A stretch of DNA of 39,937 bases. Source: Welwitschia mirabilis. Its lineage: Eukaryota > Gnetophyta > Gnetopsida > Welwitschiales. A program made the position numbers and the translations under genes. Of this stretch, positions 1 to 11,490 are shown piece after piece; the first letter of the stretch is position 1; each line of letters starts with the position of its first letter. A model generated the notes under the pieces. It saw nothing but the letters and a program-made list of their open reading frames with translations. It did no database searches and was not told where the DNA came from. Where the stretch lies: positions 66,711,854-66,751,790 of the forward strand of contig JBOZIK010000001.1 of NCBI GenBank assembly GCA_051453625.1. Reading direction: 5' to 3'.

Positions 1-269
1 ATAAATAAAGATTCATCACATCATAATGATAATCAAGCCCTTCCTAAGATTATAAAAATATTTCCAAGTTTAATTTTTAATAACATCTATCCTATTTCCA
101 AATATAATCCCATGAAAATTTCTCCTTCTTTCAAAGGCCTCATTGTCATCAACAGGATCTTAAACCTAGGTTAGTTGCCTCAAGTAATCAAAATCAAGAG
201 AATTCACAAGAGAATTAACAATCTAATTATGGAAATTAACCCCTATTCAACCTTAATCTAAAAGCATTA

Positions 270-426
270 ATGAATACCTTCATGCAATTCCTATCACAAA
301 TAGCAAACCAAGGTTAAAACCCACCAATAAACAATGGTACCAATCAACCTAAGGAAGTGGATATGAGGAAATTAATTCAAATGTTTATTAAGATAAACCC
401 ACCAAAGGTTTTAGGAGGTTTATATC
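270..426 (+). pseudogene. gag: Ty3/gypsy Gag fragment, N-terminal part, interrupted
   Basis: Gag forms the retrotransposon particle that packages its RNA. Reading from the ATG at 270 gives MNTFMQFLSQIANQG, an in-frame TAA at 315-317, then NPPINNGTNQPKEVDMRK and FIKINPPKVLGG up to the assembly gap at 427. A Q/N-rich stretch followed by F-x-K-x-NPP-x-x-x-GG is the usual entry into the capsid-like domain of plant Ty3/gypsy Gag. The upstream frame is closed by a stop at 237-239, so the true N-terminus is lost or lies in another frame. The rest of gag and all of pol must sit in the gap or be missing. Family assignment is from recognised motif order, not a search. It belongs with the polypurine tract and LTR that follow. 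Confidence 0.7.
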
Positions 427-1062
427 NNNNNNNNNNNNNNNNNNNNNNNNNNNNNNNNNNNNNNNNNNNNNNNNNNNNNNNNNNNNNNNNNNNNNNNNNN
501 NNNNNNNNNNNNNNNNNNNNNNNNNNNNNNNNNNNNNNNNNNNNNNNNNNNNNNNNNNNNNNNNNNNNNNNNNNNNNNNNNNNNNNNNNNNNNNNNNNNN
601 NNNNNNNNNNNNNNNNNNNNNNNNNNNNNNNNNNNNNNNNNNNNNNNNNNNNNNNNNNNNNNNNNNNNNNNNNNNNNNNNNNNNNNNNNNNNNNNNNNNN
701 NNNNNNNNNNNNNNNNNNNNNNNNNNNNNNNNNNNNNNNNNNNNNNNNNNNNNNNNNNNNNNNNNNNNNNNNNNNNNNNNNNNNNNNNNNNNNNNNNNNN
801 NNNNNNNNNNNNNNNNNNNNNNNNNNNNNNNNNNNNNNNNNNNNNNNNNNNNNNNNNNNNNNNNNNNNNNNNNNNNNNNNNNNNNNNNNNNNNNNNNNNN
901 NNNNNNNNNNNNNNNNNNNNNNNNNNNNNNNNNNNNNNNNNNNNNNNNNNNNNNNNNNNNNNNNNNNNNNNNNNNNNNNNNNNNNNNNNNNNNNNNNNNN
1001 NNNNNNNNNNNNNNNNNNNNNNNNNNNNNNNNNNNNNNNNNNNNNNNNNNNNNNNNNNNNNN
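427..1062. other. Assembly gap, 636 N, inside a gypsy element
   Basis: The gap interrupts the Gag fragment and ends about 100 bases before the polypurine tract, so it hides whatever coding sequence remains in this element. Its length is not a round number, so it is probably an estimated gap. A full gag-pol of several kilobases would not fit, which implies either an internal deletion or a wrong gap size. Confidence 0.95.
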
Positions 1063-1157
1063 ATTAGTCTAGGTAATGGAGAATATTATATCATATATGT
1101 TGTAAACCTTATTTACTTGAATATTGAATATCTTGATTTCCAAGAGTGAATCCGTCT

Positions 1158-1170
1158 AAGTAGGGGAGAA
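1158..1170 (+). other. Polypurine tract before 3' LTR
   Basis: The tract AAGTAGGGGAGAA directly precedes TGTCATATTCC. A G-rich purine run abutting a TG dinucleotide is the plus-strand priming site and 3' LTR start of plant gypsy elements. A weaker second version, GGAGAATATTATATCAT, lies about 85 bases upstream near 1078. Confidence 0.7.
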
Positions 1171-1570
1171 TGTCATATTCCATATTTGTAAACCTTAATT
1201 ACTTAAACATTAACCACATTAACCTTTTAGTTAATAATTAATTATCCTTATTTAAGTTACTTATCAAATAAAATATCATTTCAAAATTAACCTTAGTTTG
1301 TAATATTTATAATTTACCATGAAAGTGATAAAAATTATGTTAAAAGATTTTATTAAAAGAATATATCCAAATATTTAAGATTACATGATTTGATTTTGTG
1401 AAGAATTAAAATCACATGATCAAATGAATAAATTTAAAGATTCAAGAGGACATAATAATATATTTTGCATCTTATTTACTCATTTATATTCTTGGTAAAT
1501 GTGATATGTGCACTATATTATGAATAAATATTTTATTTATTGTGTTATGTGATTGATAGATTTTATGTAA

Positions 1571-2213
1571 ATTAAAATAAATAAGAATTTAAACAAGTAC
1601 ATGCACTTTTACTTAGAACCAAGAATTATAAATAAGTAGATTTACTCTATCGTAATGTTTATGTTTTTAATATGTGTAATCACACTTTATTCATAACATA
1701 CTCATCGCTTTGTTCATTGGAATTGAAGAGTTTATCTCATTGTTCCACATATTAATTTTGAGATTTGTGCAATTATTCTCTTGATGCATGTCTTAGATGA
1801 AATAAAATTACTTCTGAGCCTATGAAGGATTAAAAATAGCTANNNNNNNNNNNNNNNNNNNNNNNNNNNNNNNNNNNNNNNNNNNNNNNNNNNNNNNNNN
1901 NNNNNNNNNNNNNNNNNNNNNNNNNNNNNNNNNNNNNNNNNNATTAAAATAAATAAGCATTTGAACAAGTACATGTACTCTTGCTTAGAACCAAGAATTA
2001 TAAATAAGTAGATTTACTCTATCATAATGTTTATGTTTTTAATATGTGTAACGACACTTTATTCATAACATACTCATTTCTTTGTTCATTGGAATTGAAG
2101 AGTTTATCTCATTGTGTCACATGTTAATTTTGAGATTTGTGTAATTATTCTCTTGCTTCATGTCTTAGATGAAATAAAATTACTTTTGATCCTATGAAGG
2201 ATTAAAATATCTA
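1571..2213. repeat. Gap-flanking duplication, 272 bases each side
   Basis: 1571-1842 and 1943-2213 are nearly identical and sit on either side of a 100-N gap. The left copy ends exactly at the gap and the right copy begins exactly after it. This is best read as an unmerged overlap of two contigs or haplotypes inside the LTR, not a real tandem repeat. Confidence 0.8.
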
Positions 2214-2396
2214 GCATAAGGAAATGTGCATTTAATTAAACTTACTAATTAAAGTAAGATGATTACACATCTTAGTTAGGTGCAGGAGTTATAAATATGA
2301 TCTTTTTGTGTACTTAAATATCACTTATTACTCATCCCACTTATCAATGCTAAATCATGTGATCTTGTGATGTTTAGTTATGTGCCTTTGTTTGTC

Positions 2397-2405
2397 TATA
2401 TATAG
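2397..2405 (+). promoter_or_regulatory. TATA box of the LTR
   Basis: TATATATAG is followed after about 25 bases by a T/C-rich stretch (TTTCTTTTGTTTC, then TTCTTCTTCCCCTTCCCCC near 2466-2485). That arrangement is typical of a plant LTR promoter with a pyrimidine-rich leader. Activity is unknown. Confidence 0.5.
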
Positions 2406-2800
2406 AGATCCTTTCCTCTCTTGTAAATAGGAGATACTTTTCTTTTGTTTCTTACGAGTGCATTTCTTCTTCCCCTTCCCCCTATTATTTCATTTTCTTG
2501 CTTGTGGAGCTTGGAGCTTTAAAGCTTGGAGCTAAGGAACTCTTTATCTTAGATATTTATAATCTTTAACTATCATGGTCTTACTAATCTTTCCAAGTTA
2601 GCTCCTTACTCTTATTGTTCATATGATATCCTTTTTCAATTAGAATAACGTGATATTTTATTATAGACTTATTTATGGCTTTTATATAATTATGTTATAA
2701 AATATTATCCCCTCCCATTAGCACCCATCAAGACATTATAGTGAGCTATGATGGGGTCTCTTATTATGGGCAAATTATGATCCTTAATATTCTCTTTAGG

Positions 2801-4272
2801 CTAGTACTCTTCTATGGAAAATCACAAGGCTTATAGTAAATGGTTTTTGAATTGATTTGAATTTTTTTCCTATAATGATTCTTTTTGTTTTATAATTGAT
2901 TTGTCTTTTTGTAACTAATTATTTAGTGTATTAATTATTCTGGTAATCTAAGTTATTACTTTAGTAGTTGTAGAGACTTTAATGTACCTTTTACGATAAA
3001 ATTTAATTTTTGGAATAGAGGCATAGCATAAAAGCATTATATCTTATTAACTAGTAGGTATAAATTATTAAATTTTTTTCCTTTATAAGTCTAGGATTGT
3101 GTTATAAGTTTGAAAATGTAAAAACAGTAATTTTATTTTATGATTAATTATTTTAAAAAAATTATTTGGTAAAATATGTTAGAAGATAAAAGCAAAAAAT
3201 AGTAAGAAAGTAATTTATGTTTCTAAACCTATTTGAATATAATTATAAACATGAATATTGTAAGCTAGAGAAAGTTGAATAAGCTTTCCAAAACATCTTG
3301 GATTATTTAAAATTAAGATTTATGACCATTTCAATACAGTGTGGTAGAACTATAATTTTAGGAAATTTGATAATTTTTAGTCTTAAATGATAAAGTCAGA
3401 AATAATACTTTTATAATTCAAAAATGGTTTAAGTTAGATTTTGAGCACCCTATTATGTGTCTAGTTTCTAAAAAACTACTACAATTTATATTTTACTTCA
3501 TAATTAATTAATTATTCAGTCTTAATTATGATGTCTTCCTAAAGCCCAAAAATGCTATAATTAATGTTTAAAATTATAGAAACATTATTAAATAATATTT
3601 TATAAGAATATTGAGTACATAAAATATGTTTATAATAATATATTTAATTTAAATTATTTATAAGTGGTATTTAATTGTAGAAATGACTCTTTTACTCCTT
3701 TTTTCTTAACTTACTTCAAATGTGTATGCTTATAAGCATTTTCACCTTACTAGTTAAGTGACATAAATAGTCTATAGCTTATTGCTTATTTTTATTAACT
3801 TATAATATAGCCATATGAATTTTTTAATAAATACTTATTTCTTGACAATTATCCTTGAACTATACTTTCTTTTGTTTACCTTCTTTGCACCAATCCATAG
3901 AGATTGTCATATGAGCATGGAAGAGTAATTTTAGAATTGGCATGGCTTCAGGTATGCTTTAATTTATTGAAGTACATTATTTTATATTGTTTTTGAAAGA
4001 AAAAAAAAGAATATTTTGTTTACTTGGATAGGAAAAGAATAAAAAAGATTATTTCTTTTATCTAGATTTTTGTCATGATAATCTTGGAAAAATAATAGAT
4101 TCTTGTGTGCTTATTTTTTTTTATGCTTATTTCTACTAAAAGAACCAAATTATGATTAGAATTATTATAACTAAGTAAATGATTCATCAAATATTCACAC
4201 AAATTAGAATTATTTGCATGCATTTATATTATGTATTCATTGAATAGGACTAAATCAAGATAATTCTAATAA
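2801..4272. other. AT-rich DNA without recognisable gene
   Basis: I see no open frame or motif that can be assigned. The stretch is AT-rich with poly-A/T runs. Part of it may still belong to the LTR beginning at 1171, because no LTR end was found. Confidence 0.6.
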
Positions 4273-5009
4273 TGTTCATCCCCACACTTGGATTTCATCA
4301 TCAAGGTGGGTTGCATTACATTTTTTTTATAATACCATTCTAAAAATGGATTTAATCATTACTTTCCTATCCTAATCATGTATAAAATTACTCTGACTTA
4401 ATATCTCTAGCCTTTGGCATTGATGAATCATGTTGCACCATCTGAAGATGCTCCAAGGAAGTGGAGGTCATTTGTAAGCATGCATCCACCTCACATACCA
4501 CCTATCATCCATATTTGAAGTATATCAAGGTGAAGTAAAATCCTATAGAGTTGCACGTAGCCATGTTTATATAGTTTAGAATCTAAATTAGAACCAGCTC
4601 ATATCTAAAAGTTACTTAGATATCAAGCTTAAATGCCATTAATTAGAGTTACAACCTCCTAATATATAGGTTAGGTATTATCCTTAAAACTTATCCATGT
4701 ATGTTGATAGAAAGTTTACATATTTTCAACTATTTATAATATATCATTTATATGATGAAAGACTAGGAAGAAATAGAGAACACAAACGTATGACAATACT
4801 ATTATTTACAAATCAAAATAATCTAGAGATTAATTATAGGTAAATATATTATATTGATATGATTTATCTTTCTTAGAATATAGAAATTCTAATAAAAGAG
4901 TAAGTAGAATTTCGTTCTAGGTTTCATTGTGTCTATTAAGTAATAACATTAAAGAAGAAAGGAAGGGAAAAAAAAATGCTTACCTAGGGTAAGAGAAGAG
5001 AGGATGTCA
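4273..5009 (+). repeat. 5' LTR of the small element
   Basis: It matches 5827-6512 throughout, with the best-conserved block CATTTGTAAGCATGCATCCA near 4469. It ends in GATGTCA at 5009, immediately before the primer site. The exact start is uncertain because the partner copy begins directly after a gap, so the repeat might extend further upstream. Confidence 0.65.
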
Positions 5010-5014
5010 TAAAT

Positions 5015-5032
5015 TGGTATCAAAGCTAGGTT
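5015..5032 (+). other. Primer-binding site, initiator tRNA-Met type
   Basis: TGGTATCAAAGCTAGGTT matches the complement of the plant initiator tRNA-Met 3' end at 16 of 18 positions. Both differences are transitions (G to A, C to T). It lies five bases after the LTR end, the usual spacing for minus-strand cDNA priming. Confidence 0.8.
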
Positions 5033-5826
5033 AGCTTAAATAATACTAATGTTAAGCACTTATAAATTTATAAGAACATAAATCCAATTAAAGTTTTAAC
5101 AACATTTCTTCTAAATAATCATAATGTTATTTGTAACTATTATAGCCTTAGTTCCTAATAGCTATACAATTAGTTACATCCCTAATAATCACAAACCATA
5201 AGTAAGATGAATTATGTCTTTGATAGTATTGGATTCCAAAATAACTTTAACTCCTAGATAAGCATAAATTTAATCATATCTTCTAATAGTCATAAACTCC
5301 ATTTTATCTATAATTTTTCTACTCTCTAAATATATACAAATTACATTTATGTTAATTTAAATAATTATAAAGATTACATTAATCATAATCTTAGCATCTT
5401 AATAATCCTAGAAGTTGATTATATTTGTGATACTTTTAAAGTCTTCATTAGGTTAACTATAATCCCGATCCCTGGATGATCATTATACTAAATCATATTT
5501 ATGGTAATTTTAAATCCTTTAAAAAACCAGAAAGGATGATAATTCAAATAACTAAAGACTCTGTTACCTTATAGCTATAAATGATAATCACTTAGAATAA
5601 TTTCAATTATCTTAAGAATTTAGGACAGGGGCCTTATATGATTTCTTAAAGAGCTTAAACTTTTGTAAAAAATATAAATACATAAATAATACCATATAAA
5701 TAGATATCATTGGAAATAATCAAATCNNNNNNNNNNNNNNNNNNNNNNNNNNNNNNNNNNNNNNNNNNNNNNNNNNNNNNNNNNNNNNNNNNNNNNNNNN
5801 NNNNNNNNNNNNNNNNNNNNNNNNNN
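5033..5826 (+). other. Interior of the small element, non-coding
   Basis: No Gag or Pol motif is visible. The stretch is A/T-rich with recurring AATAATCATAA-like words, and ends in a 100-N gap (5727-5826). No clear polypurine tract can be seen because the gap abuts the 3' LTR. Confidence 0.55.
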
Positions 5827-6512
5827 TGTTCATCCCCACACTTGGATTTCATCATCAAGGTGGATTGCATTACATTTTTTTGATAATACCTTTATGAAAG
5901 TGGATTTTATCACTGCTCTACCACCCTACCCATGTATTAACTTACTTCAACTTAATATCTCAAGTCATTAACTTTGATACGTCATGTTGCACCATTTAGA
6001 GATGCTTTAAGGAAGCAAGGGCCATTTGTAAGCATGCATCCACCTCAGTACCAATTATTACCTATATCAGGGGTATATCAAGGTTAAGTGAAAGTCTATA
6101 AAATTAAGCTTATTCATGTTTGTGTATATTTTAGAACCTGAAGTAGAATCAATACATGTTTAGAGGTTGGCTAGCTATCAAGTTGGAATATCATTAATTG
6201 GAGTTGTATGTTAACAATACATTTACATCTCCTTAACTATTTAAAAATATCTTTTATGTGACAAAGAAGTAAGAAGAAATGGAGGATACAAGCTTATAAC
6301 ATCACTATTATTTGTAAACTGAAATAACCTAGAAATTACTTATAAGTAAATATATGTTATTAATATGATTTATCTTTCTTACAATATGAAAATTCTAATT
6401 AAGTAGTAAGTAGAATTTGATCCTAAGATTCTACTATGTTTATTAGGTAAATATATTAAAGAGGAAAGGAAAAAAATAGTGCTTAATTAGGGTAAGATAA
6501 AAGAAAATGTCA
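5827..6512 (+). repeat. 3' LTR of the small element
   Basis: It begins directly after the gap with TGTTCATCCCCACACTTGG and ends AAAATGTCA at 6512. It is about 50 bases shorter than the 5' copy because of scattered indels. It is followed by 28 bases of flank and then the next element. Confidence 0.65.
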
Positions 6513-6540
6513 TAGTTACGTCCTTCATCAAATCCTGTGG

Positions 6541-7362
6541 TGTGTATTTATGCAAACATTACATCTTAGTCAAATTCTATTAATCACAAATATATACATA
6601 AACATAACATACTAATATAGATAGGAGTGGATCTGAATGACATAATTTATTAAAGGCACTAAGTGAGAAGAAAGAAAATTGTTTTTCATGAAATAAAGGT
6701 TCAGAATGAAAATTAACAGTGCAAGAAAAGTAAATACACTATTTAAAATCCAAGTTTAAACTAATCTAAATGCAATATCTATTAAACTATCAAATCTCTA
6801 TTACCAAGATTAGATCTATATAACCTAGATTAATCAAAGAAAATATTATTAATTAAAACCAACCTAAGCTATTAAGTATGTCAAAAAAATGAAAAACATG
6901 CAATGTTTAAATTAGGAAATATAAAATGCAATGAAAGATCCTCAACTAATGATTTCCAAACTTGATAAAGATTGTCCTTAATGACCTATATCACAAATGA
7001 AGCTATCCTAGAATCATAAGTAATATAAACTATAAGGGACATGTACATGAATATATAAAAACTAAAAGAAGAATATTTCCATTAAAACTTAAACCTCCAC
7101 CCTATTACAAAGTAGTAGCATCTCAATGAAAGACACATAATCCAACACTAAGGAAGACCCCTTTCTATAACTAATGGACAGACCTCTAATCCTTTTATCT
7201 CTTTTCATAATAATTTCTATTGTAATGAAGATAATTAAAGTTGAGGATAAAGGTGGTATTTATCAATATTAAGAGATTAAAAAAATGAATGATTCTATTA
7301 AACACATGAGAAATCCTAACAGTGTGCAGAAAGTACATAACACATTACACAAGTTTGATACA
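6541..7362 (-). repeat. 3' LTR of the minus-strand gypsy element
   Basis: It is 822 bases long and aligns along its length with 12875-14249. On the plus strand it starts TGTGTATTTATGCAAAC and ends AAGTTTGATACA. Similarity continues about nine bases past 7362, so the inner boundary is approximate. No good polypurine tract is seen beside it on the minus strand. Confidence 0.65.
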
Positions 7363-7760
7363 TTGACTAAAATTAGATTATCATTCTATTTATCATCCAA
7401 ATTATGATGGTAATGATGCCAAACCAAAATAGTTCTATATTTAGCCTTTATGTCACTCTAGTCAGATCCTAGTCAGCATGTAAGTAATGTCATTATCATA
7501 TATTATCTAGATGATGGAGGATATGATAGCCTTCTTGAATCTTTTAATCAAGTTAAATTCACCTCAAAGATCATTAATTCCTCCTAAAAATGTGAAGTAT
7601 TAGAATTAGTTTAAAATACCTTTAAATGTATTATTATTTATGCATTTTTATGATTTTCTCCTTGACTCTCTATAATCATTGTTGTGTGCTTAAACCTATA
7701 TAAATGTCCAATAAAACTACTCAAAATAGCCCGTCAAAAACATATAATATGGCATCACAA

Positions 7761-7789
7761 CATAACCCCCAACTTAGCGTTGTCAGTTC
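7761..7789 (-). other. Possible conserved CTAAGTTGGGGGT motif after pol
   Basis: On the minus strand this reads GACAACGCTAAGTTGGGGGT. It resembles the ACTAAGTTTGGGGGT block found downstream of pol in many plant gypsy elements. It supports the minus orientation but rests on one short motif. Confidence 0.35.
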
Positions 7790-8436
7790 CTGACATGTTG
7801 GCGAACAACTATAATTGTAAGCCAAATTAATTAAGATAACGACTAACTAGGGATATCTAATTTAAGTTTAAATATCTCAGTATGCAAAGTAAATCACAAA
7901 ATTAAGTAAACTAAAATGTTTTACTTTATTAAATGAAGTGACAATGATGTCATTCAGGTTGTTATTCAGATGATTATGGGAATGGTACGCTTTTAAAAGT
8001 CAATTTGTAAAATCACTTATCTATAATTATGCTCATCAAAAAATAAGATTAAAAGACTTACTAGTGTGTTATCCCCTTACTTAAAACATTTATTACATGA
8101 AAAAATAAAGATTAAATCTTTAAAATAAAATAATCACTATAAGATATAACCATATTTGCTTAGATAAGTAATGTGCATATATCATCAAAAAAATTAATAA
8201 CTCAAAAATGATACTCATAAATCAAACATTAAGTTTTTAAGCATAATATACAATGTAAATATATAAAAAAATCAATCATAACATTATTCCCTTCATCCAT
8301 GGTCTTATGAATTATTTGTATCATTCCCACAAGGAAAACAAGCTACAAGTATTTTATTGTTAAGTATTTGATTTAGTAAATAATATCCATAATGTATATC
8401 ACTTAAATAATAGGCATTCAAAATTAGATTAGTACA

Positions 8437-9266
8437 CTATAGATATGTCTCATGAAAATTTAAAAATGACCCTTAAAAATATAAAACCTACTTGAAAATT
8501 TTCAAAATATATCTCTTTCCTTTTAAGAGGTGAATTAATATGTCTCATATTTCATTAACATAAGAAGGAAAAGGATTAAAATGCAAGTTAAGTATAAGGA
8601 AGCTAAACAAATAGGTCTAATATTAGTATTCTATACATGAAAAAGAGGGTTAGATTTAGTTTAAAAAATATGGAACATGAACATGATAAGTTTGCAAAAA
8701 ATATCTATGTATTGTTCACTGATAGTCTAGAAAACCAGAAGGATGATAGGGTTTTCCAAAAGATTAGAAAATTTGAAATTATTAGCAAAATTATTTAAGC
8801 TNNNNNNNNNNNNNNNNNNNNNNNNNNNNNNNNNNNNNNNNNNNNNNNNNNNNNNNNNNNNNNNNNNNNNNNNNNNNNNNNNNNNNNNNNNNNNNNNNNN
8901 NCTATAGATATGTCTCATGAAAATTTAAAAATGACCCTTAAAAATATAAAACCTACTTAAAAATTTTCAAATTATATCTCTTTCCTTTTAAGAGGTGAAT
9001 TATTATGTCTCATATTTCATTAACGTAAGAAGAAAAAGGATTGAAATGCAAGTTAACTACAAGGAAGCTAAACAAATAGGTCTAACAGTAGTATTTTGTA
9101 CATGAAAAAGAGGGTTAGATTTAGTCTAAAAAATTTGGAACATGGAAATGATAAGTTTGTAAAAAATATCTATGTATTGTCCACTGATAGTCTAGACAAC
9201 AAGAAGGATGATAGGATTTTCCAAAAGATTAGAAAATTTGGAATTATTAGCAAAATTATTTAAGCT
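8437..9266. repeat. Gap-flanking duplication, 365 bases each side
   Basis: 8437-8801 and 8902-9266 are both 365 bases long and differ at only a few per cent of positions. They abut a 100-N gap on its left and right edges. The equal lengths and exact placement point to an unmerged contig or haplotype overlap. Confidence 0.85.
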
Positions 9267-10337
9267 CAGATGGCATTAAATAGGTTTTAAAAGGGTATTA
9301 AAGAGTTTAAAAAGATAGGAAATAGCTAAGAATCATGATAAATTAGGGCATGATAAAGGAGGTAAATGCACTAAGCTAAGGAATATAAATACATCATGAA
9401 CTCATAATTATTAAAAAATAGTATAGGATNNNNNNNNNNNNNNNNNNNNNNNNNNNNNNNNNNNNNNNNNNNNNNNNNNNNNNNNNNNNNNNNNNNNNNN
9501 NNNNNNNNNNNNNNNNNNNNNNNNNNNNNNNNNNNNNNNATTAACTTCTATAAAGAAAATCAACAAATGAAAATATGAATTAATAAGAAACTATCAAATG
9601 ATTAAGTGTTAAGAATTTGTAATTAAAAGTATGAAAATGACTTTGAAATACCAAAGAAAACAACTAAAAAAAAACCAAACTGAAATGGACAACTTAGGAA
9701 CATGAAGAAGATTGTGTACCTACCCTAATTTCAAATGTAGCAAACTCTCATGGAAGAAATCATAAAATTACTTAATTAATGATTCATGACATAATAAAAA
9801 ACTCCATAAATTACCAATTCAGTAGGTAGTGATTATGACAATCCCAAGTAATTAATGTTTTCAAATAATGAATGATAAGATTAAAAGCTACTAGAAATAA
9901 ACTCACTTGCTAACACTCCAAAACACACTCAAATCCTCAAACATGAAATAACCATATGAGAATATTGTAAGCATAATGAGTCTAAAAAACAAGTAATCCT
10001 CTAATGATATCAGGAATACCACTGATTACATAGTGTTAAAATATTTTATTATAATTCATGATGAAGGAAGTGTAACAACAATTATAGAAGTAGGAATCCA
10101 TGAAGCATGACTAATTAATCCCCTAGTGGAGCTCCCATAGCTATTAACACTGCTAAAGGTCCCTCTCAAAAAAATTTACCTTAGTATGATAGGATATCAT
10201 GGTAATCATGTATTTAGCAAAAAGATAATACATCATGGTCATTATTCTTCTTCTCTTCTTTTTTTTTTATAATACATTTTTAAAGTAGATCCCACATGAC
10301 CCCATACTCATAAAGACTGAGGTGAGGAAATGAGATT

Positions 10338-10367
10338 AAAAAAAAAAAAAAGAAAGAAAGAAAGAAC
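10338..10367 (+). repeat. A14 tract followed by (GAAA)4 microsatellite
   Basis: A run of 14 A residues (10338-10351) is followed by about four GAAA units. This could be a decayed poly-A tail of a short retroposon, but no source element is recognised upstream. Confidence 0.7.
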
Positions 10368-10912
10368 ACCACTGAACAACTAAAAATTCATATCATTAAG
10401 AAAAAAACACAAAAAACTAAATCTTATTCTTTTAAAATGAAGTTCATAGGCGTTTGAATGTTTTAGAATTGGGTAAATTTAATATTTTCAGTTTTGTGAT
10501 GCCCAAGTTAAAATTACTAGTTATAGTAACTTTATAAAGTAAAATATAACTAAATTTTAACAATGTTCAAGTAATAGTATGATGTCCACCAAAATAATGA
10601 GCTAAGAAAGAATTAANNNNNNNNNNNNNNNNNNNNNNNNNNNNNNNNNNNNNNNNNNNNNNNNNNNNNNNAATAATTTATAGAATTGTAAGATTTATCC
10701 TTTTTTTTGAATTTTCTTGATGTTCAAATCAAAAATCTTAATTGAACCATTAAAAATGTATTTTCTCTAAAAAATAAGAACCTAATCATCTAGAGATTAT
10801 TTTATTAAAAATTAAAAAAAAAGATAAAAGAATAATAATCATAAAATTGAAAAACAAAGCTAAAGAAAACTAAAATTAAATTTTATTTAAATCCTAAATT
10901 CTACTCAACACT

Positions 10913-11490
10913 NNNNNNNNNNNNNNNNNNNNNNNNNNNNNNNNNNNNNNNNNNNNNNNNNNNNNNNNNNNNNNNNNNNNNNNNNNNNNNNNNNNNNNNN
11001 NNNNNNNNNNNNNNNNNNNNNNNNNNNNNNNNNNNNNNNNNNNNNNNNNNNNNNNNNNNNNNNNNNNNNNNNNNNNNNNNNNNNNNNNNNNNNNNNNNNN
11101 NNNNNNNNNNNNNNNNNNNNNNNNNNNNNNNNNNNNNNNNNNNNNNNNNNNNNNNNNNNNNNNNNNNNNNNNNNNNNNNNNNNNNNNNNNNNNNNNNNNN
11201 NNNNNNNNNNNNNNNNNNNNNNNNNNNNNNNNNNNNNNNNNNNNNNNNNNNNNNNNNNNNNNNNNNNNNNNNNNNNNNNNNNNNNNNNNNNNNNNNNNNN
11301 NNNNNNNNNNNNNNNNNNNNNNNNNNNNNNNNNNNNNNNNNNNNNNNNNNNNNNNNNNNNNNNNNNNNNNNNNNNNNNNNNNNNNNNNNNNNNNNNNNNN
11401 NNNNNNNNNNNNNNNNNNNNNNNNNNNNNNNNNNNNNNNNNNNNNNNNNNNNNNNNNNNNNNNNNNNNNNNNNNNNNNNNNNNNNNNNNN
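10913..11490. other. Assembly gap, 578 N, directly after gag
   Basis: The gap begins where the Gag pseudogene is still in frame on the minus strand, so it removes the C-terminal Gag and the Gag-Pol junction. The size is probably estimated from linking data. Confidence 0.95.

Larger units (their letters stand above)
1171..2800 (+). mobile_element. 3' LTR of a plus-strand gypsy element; 3' end not found
   Basis: The start at 1171 (TGTCATATTCC) is fixed by the adjacent polypurine tract. The LTR carries a TATA box at 2397-2405 and, after it, a leader-like stretch with GGAGCTTGGAGC repeats (about 2508-2532). That stretch resembles the CTTGGAGCTTGGAAAA segment after the TATA box of the large element at 14342-27033, so the two LTRs may be distant relatives. 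I could not find a matching CA end with inverted-repeat complement, so the right limit is a guess. It could run on to about 3.9 kb if built like the larger element. A 100-N gap with duplicated flanks at 1843-1942 inflates its length by about 370 bases. Confidence 0.6.
4273..6512 (+). mobile_element. Small LTR retrotransposon with little or no interior
   Basis: Two diverged direct repeats (4273-5009 and 5827-6512) begin with the same TGTTCATCCCCACACTTGG and both end in TGTCA, giving TG...CA boundaries. A tRNA-Met primer site follows the first copy by five bases, which fixes plus-strand orientation. The interior is only about 0.8 kb including a 100-N gap of unknown true size, and I see no coding sequence in it. 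It could be a TRIM-like or deleted non-autonomous element, or an ordinary element whose body is lost in the gap. The five bases outside each end do not match, so no target duplication is claimed. The LTRs differ by roughly a fifth to a quarter by eye, so the insertion is old. Confidence 0.65.
7363..10912 (-). other. Interior of the minus-strand element, no coding seen
   Basis: The stretch is A-rich on the plus strand. Pol is expected here, but I find no reverse transcriptase, RNase H or integrase motif on either strand. It includes gaps at 8802-8901, 9430-9539 and 10617-10671. It may be the non-coding region that many Athila-like elements carry after pol, with pol itself lost to the 10913-11490 gap or a deletion. 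Confidence 0.5.

Noticed and set aside
357-1067. Long open frames spanning N runs (also at 10894-11512, 17190-17531, 30072-30518, 16426-16629)
   Set aside because: They are open only because N was not read as a stop. Only the real sequence at 357-426 and 11491-11512 carries information, and that is annotated as Gag.
5015-5032. tRNA-like sequence
   Set aside because: Only the 18-base complement of the tRNA 3' end is present, as expected for a primer site. No cloverleaf follows.
7480-7588. IIIYYLDDGG, which looks like a reverse transcriptase active site
   Set aside because: On the plus strand just inside the LTR of a minus-strand element. The residues after DD do not fit the family, and no other RT motif is near.
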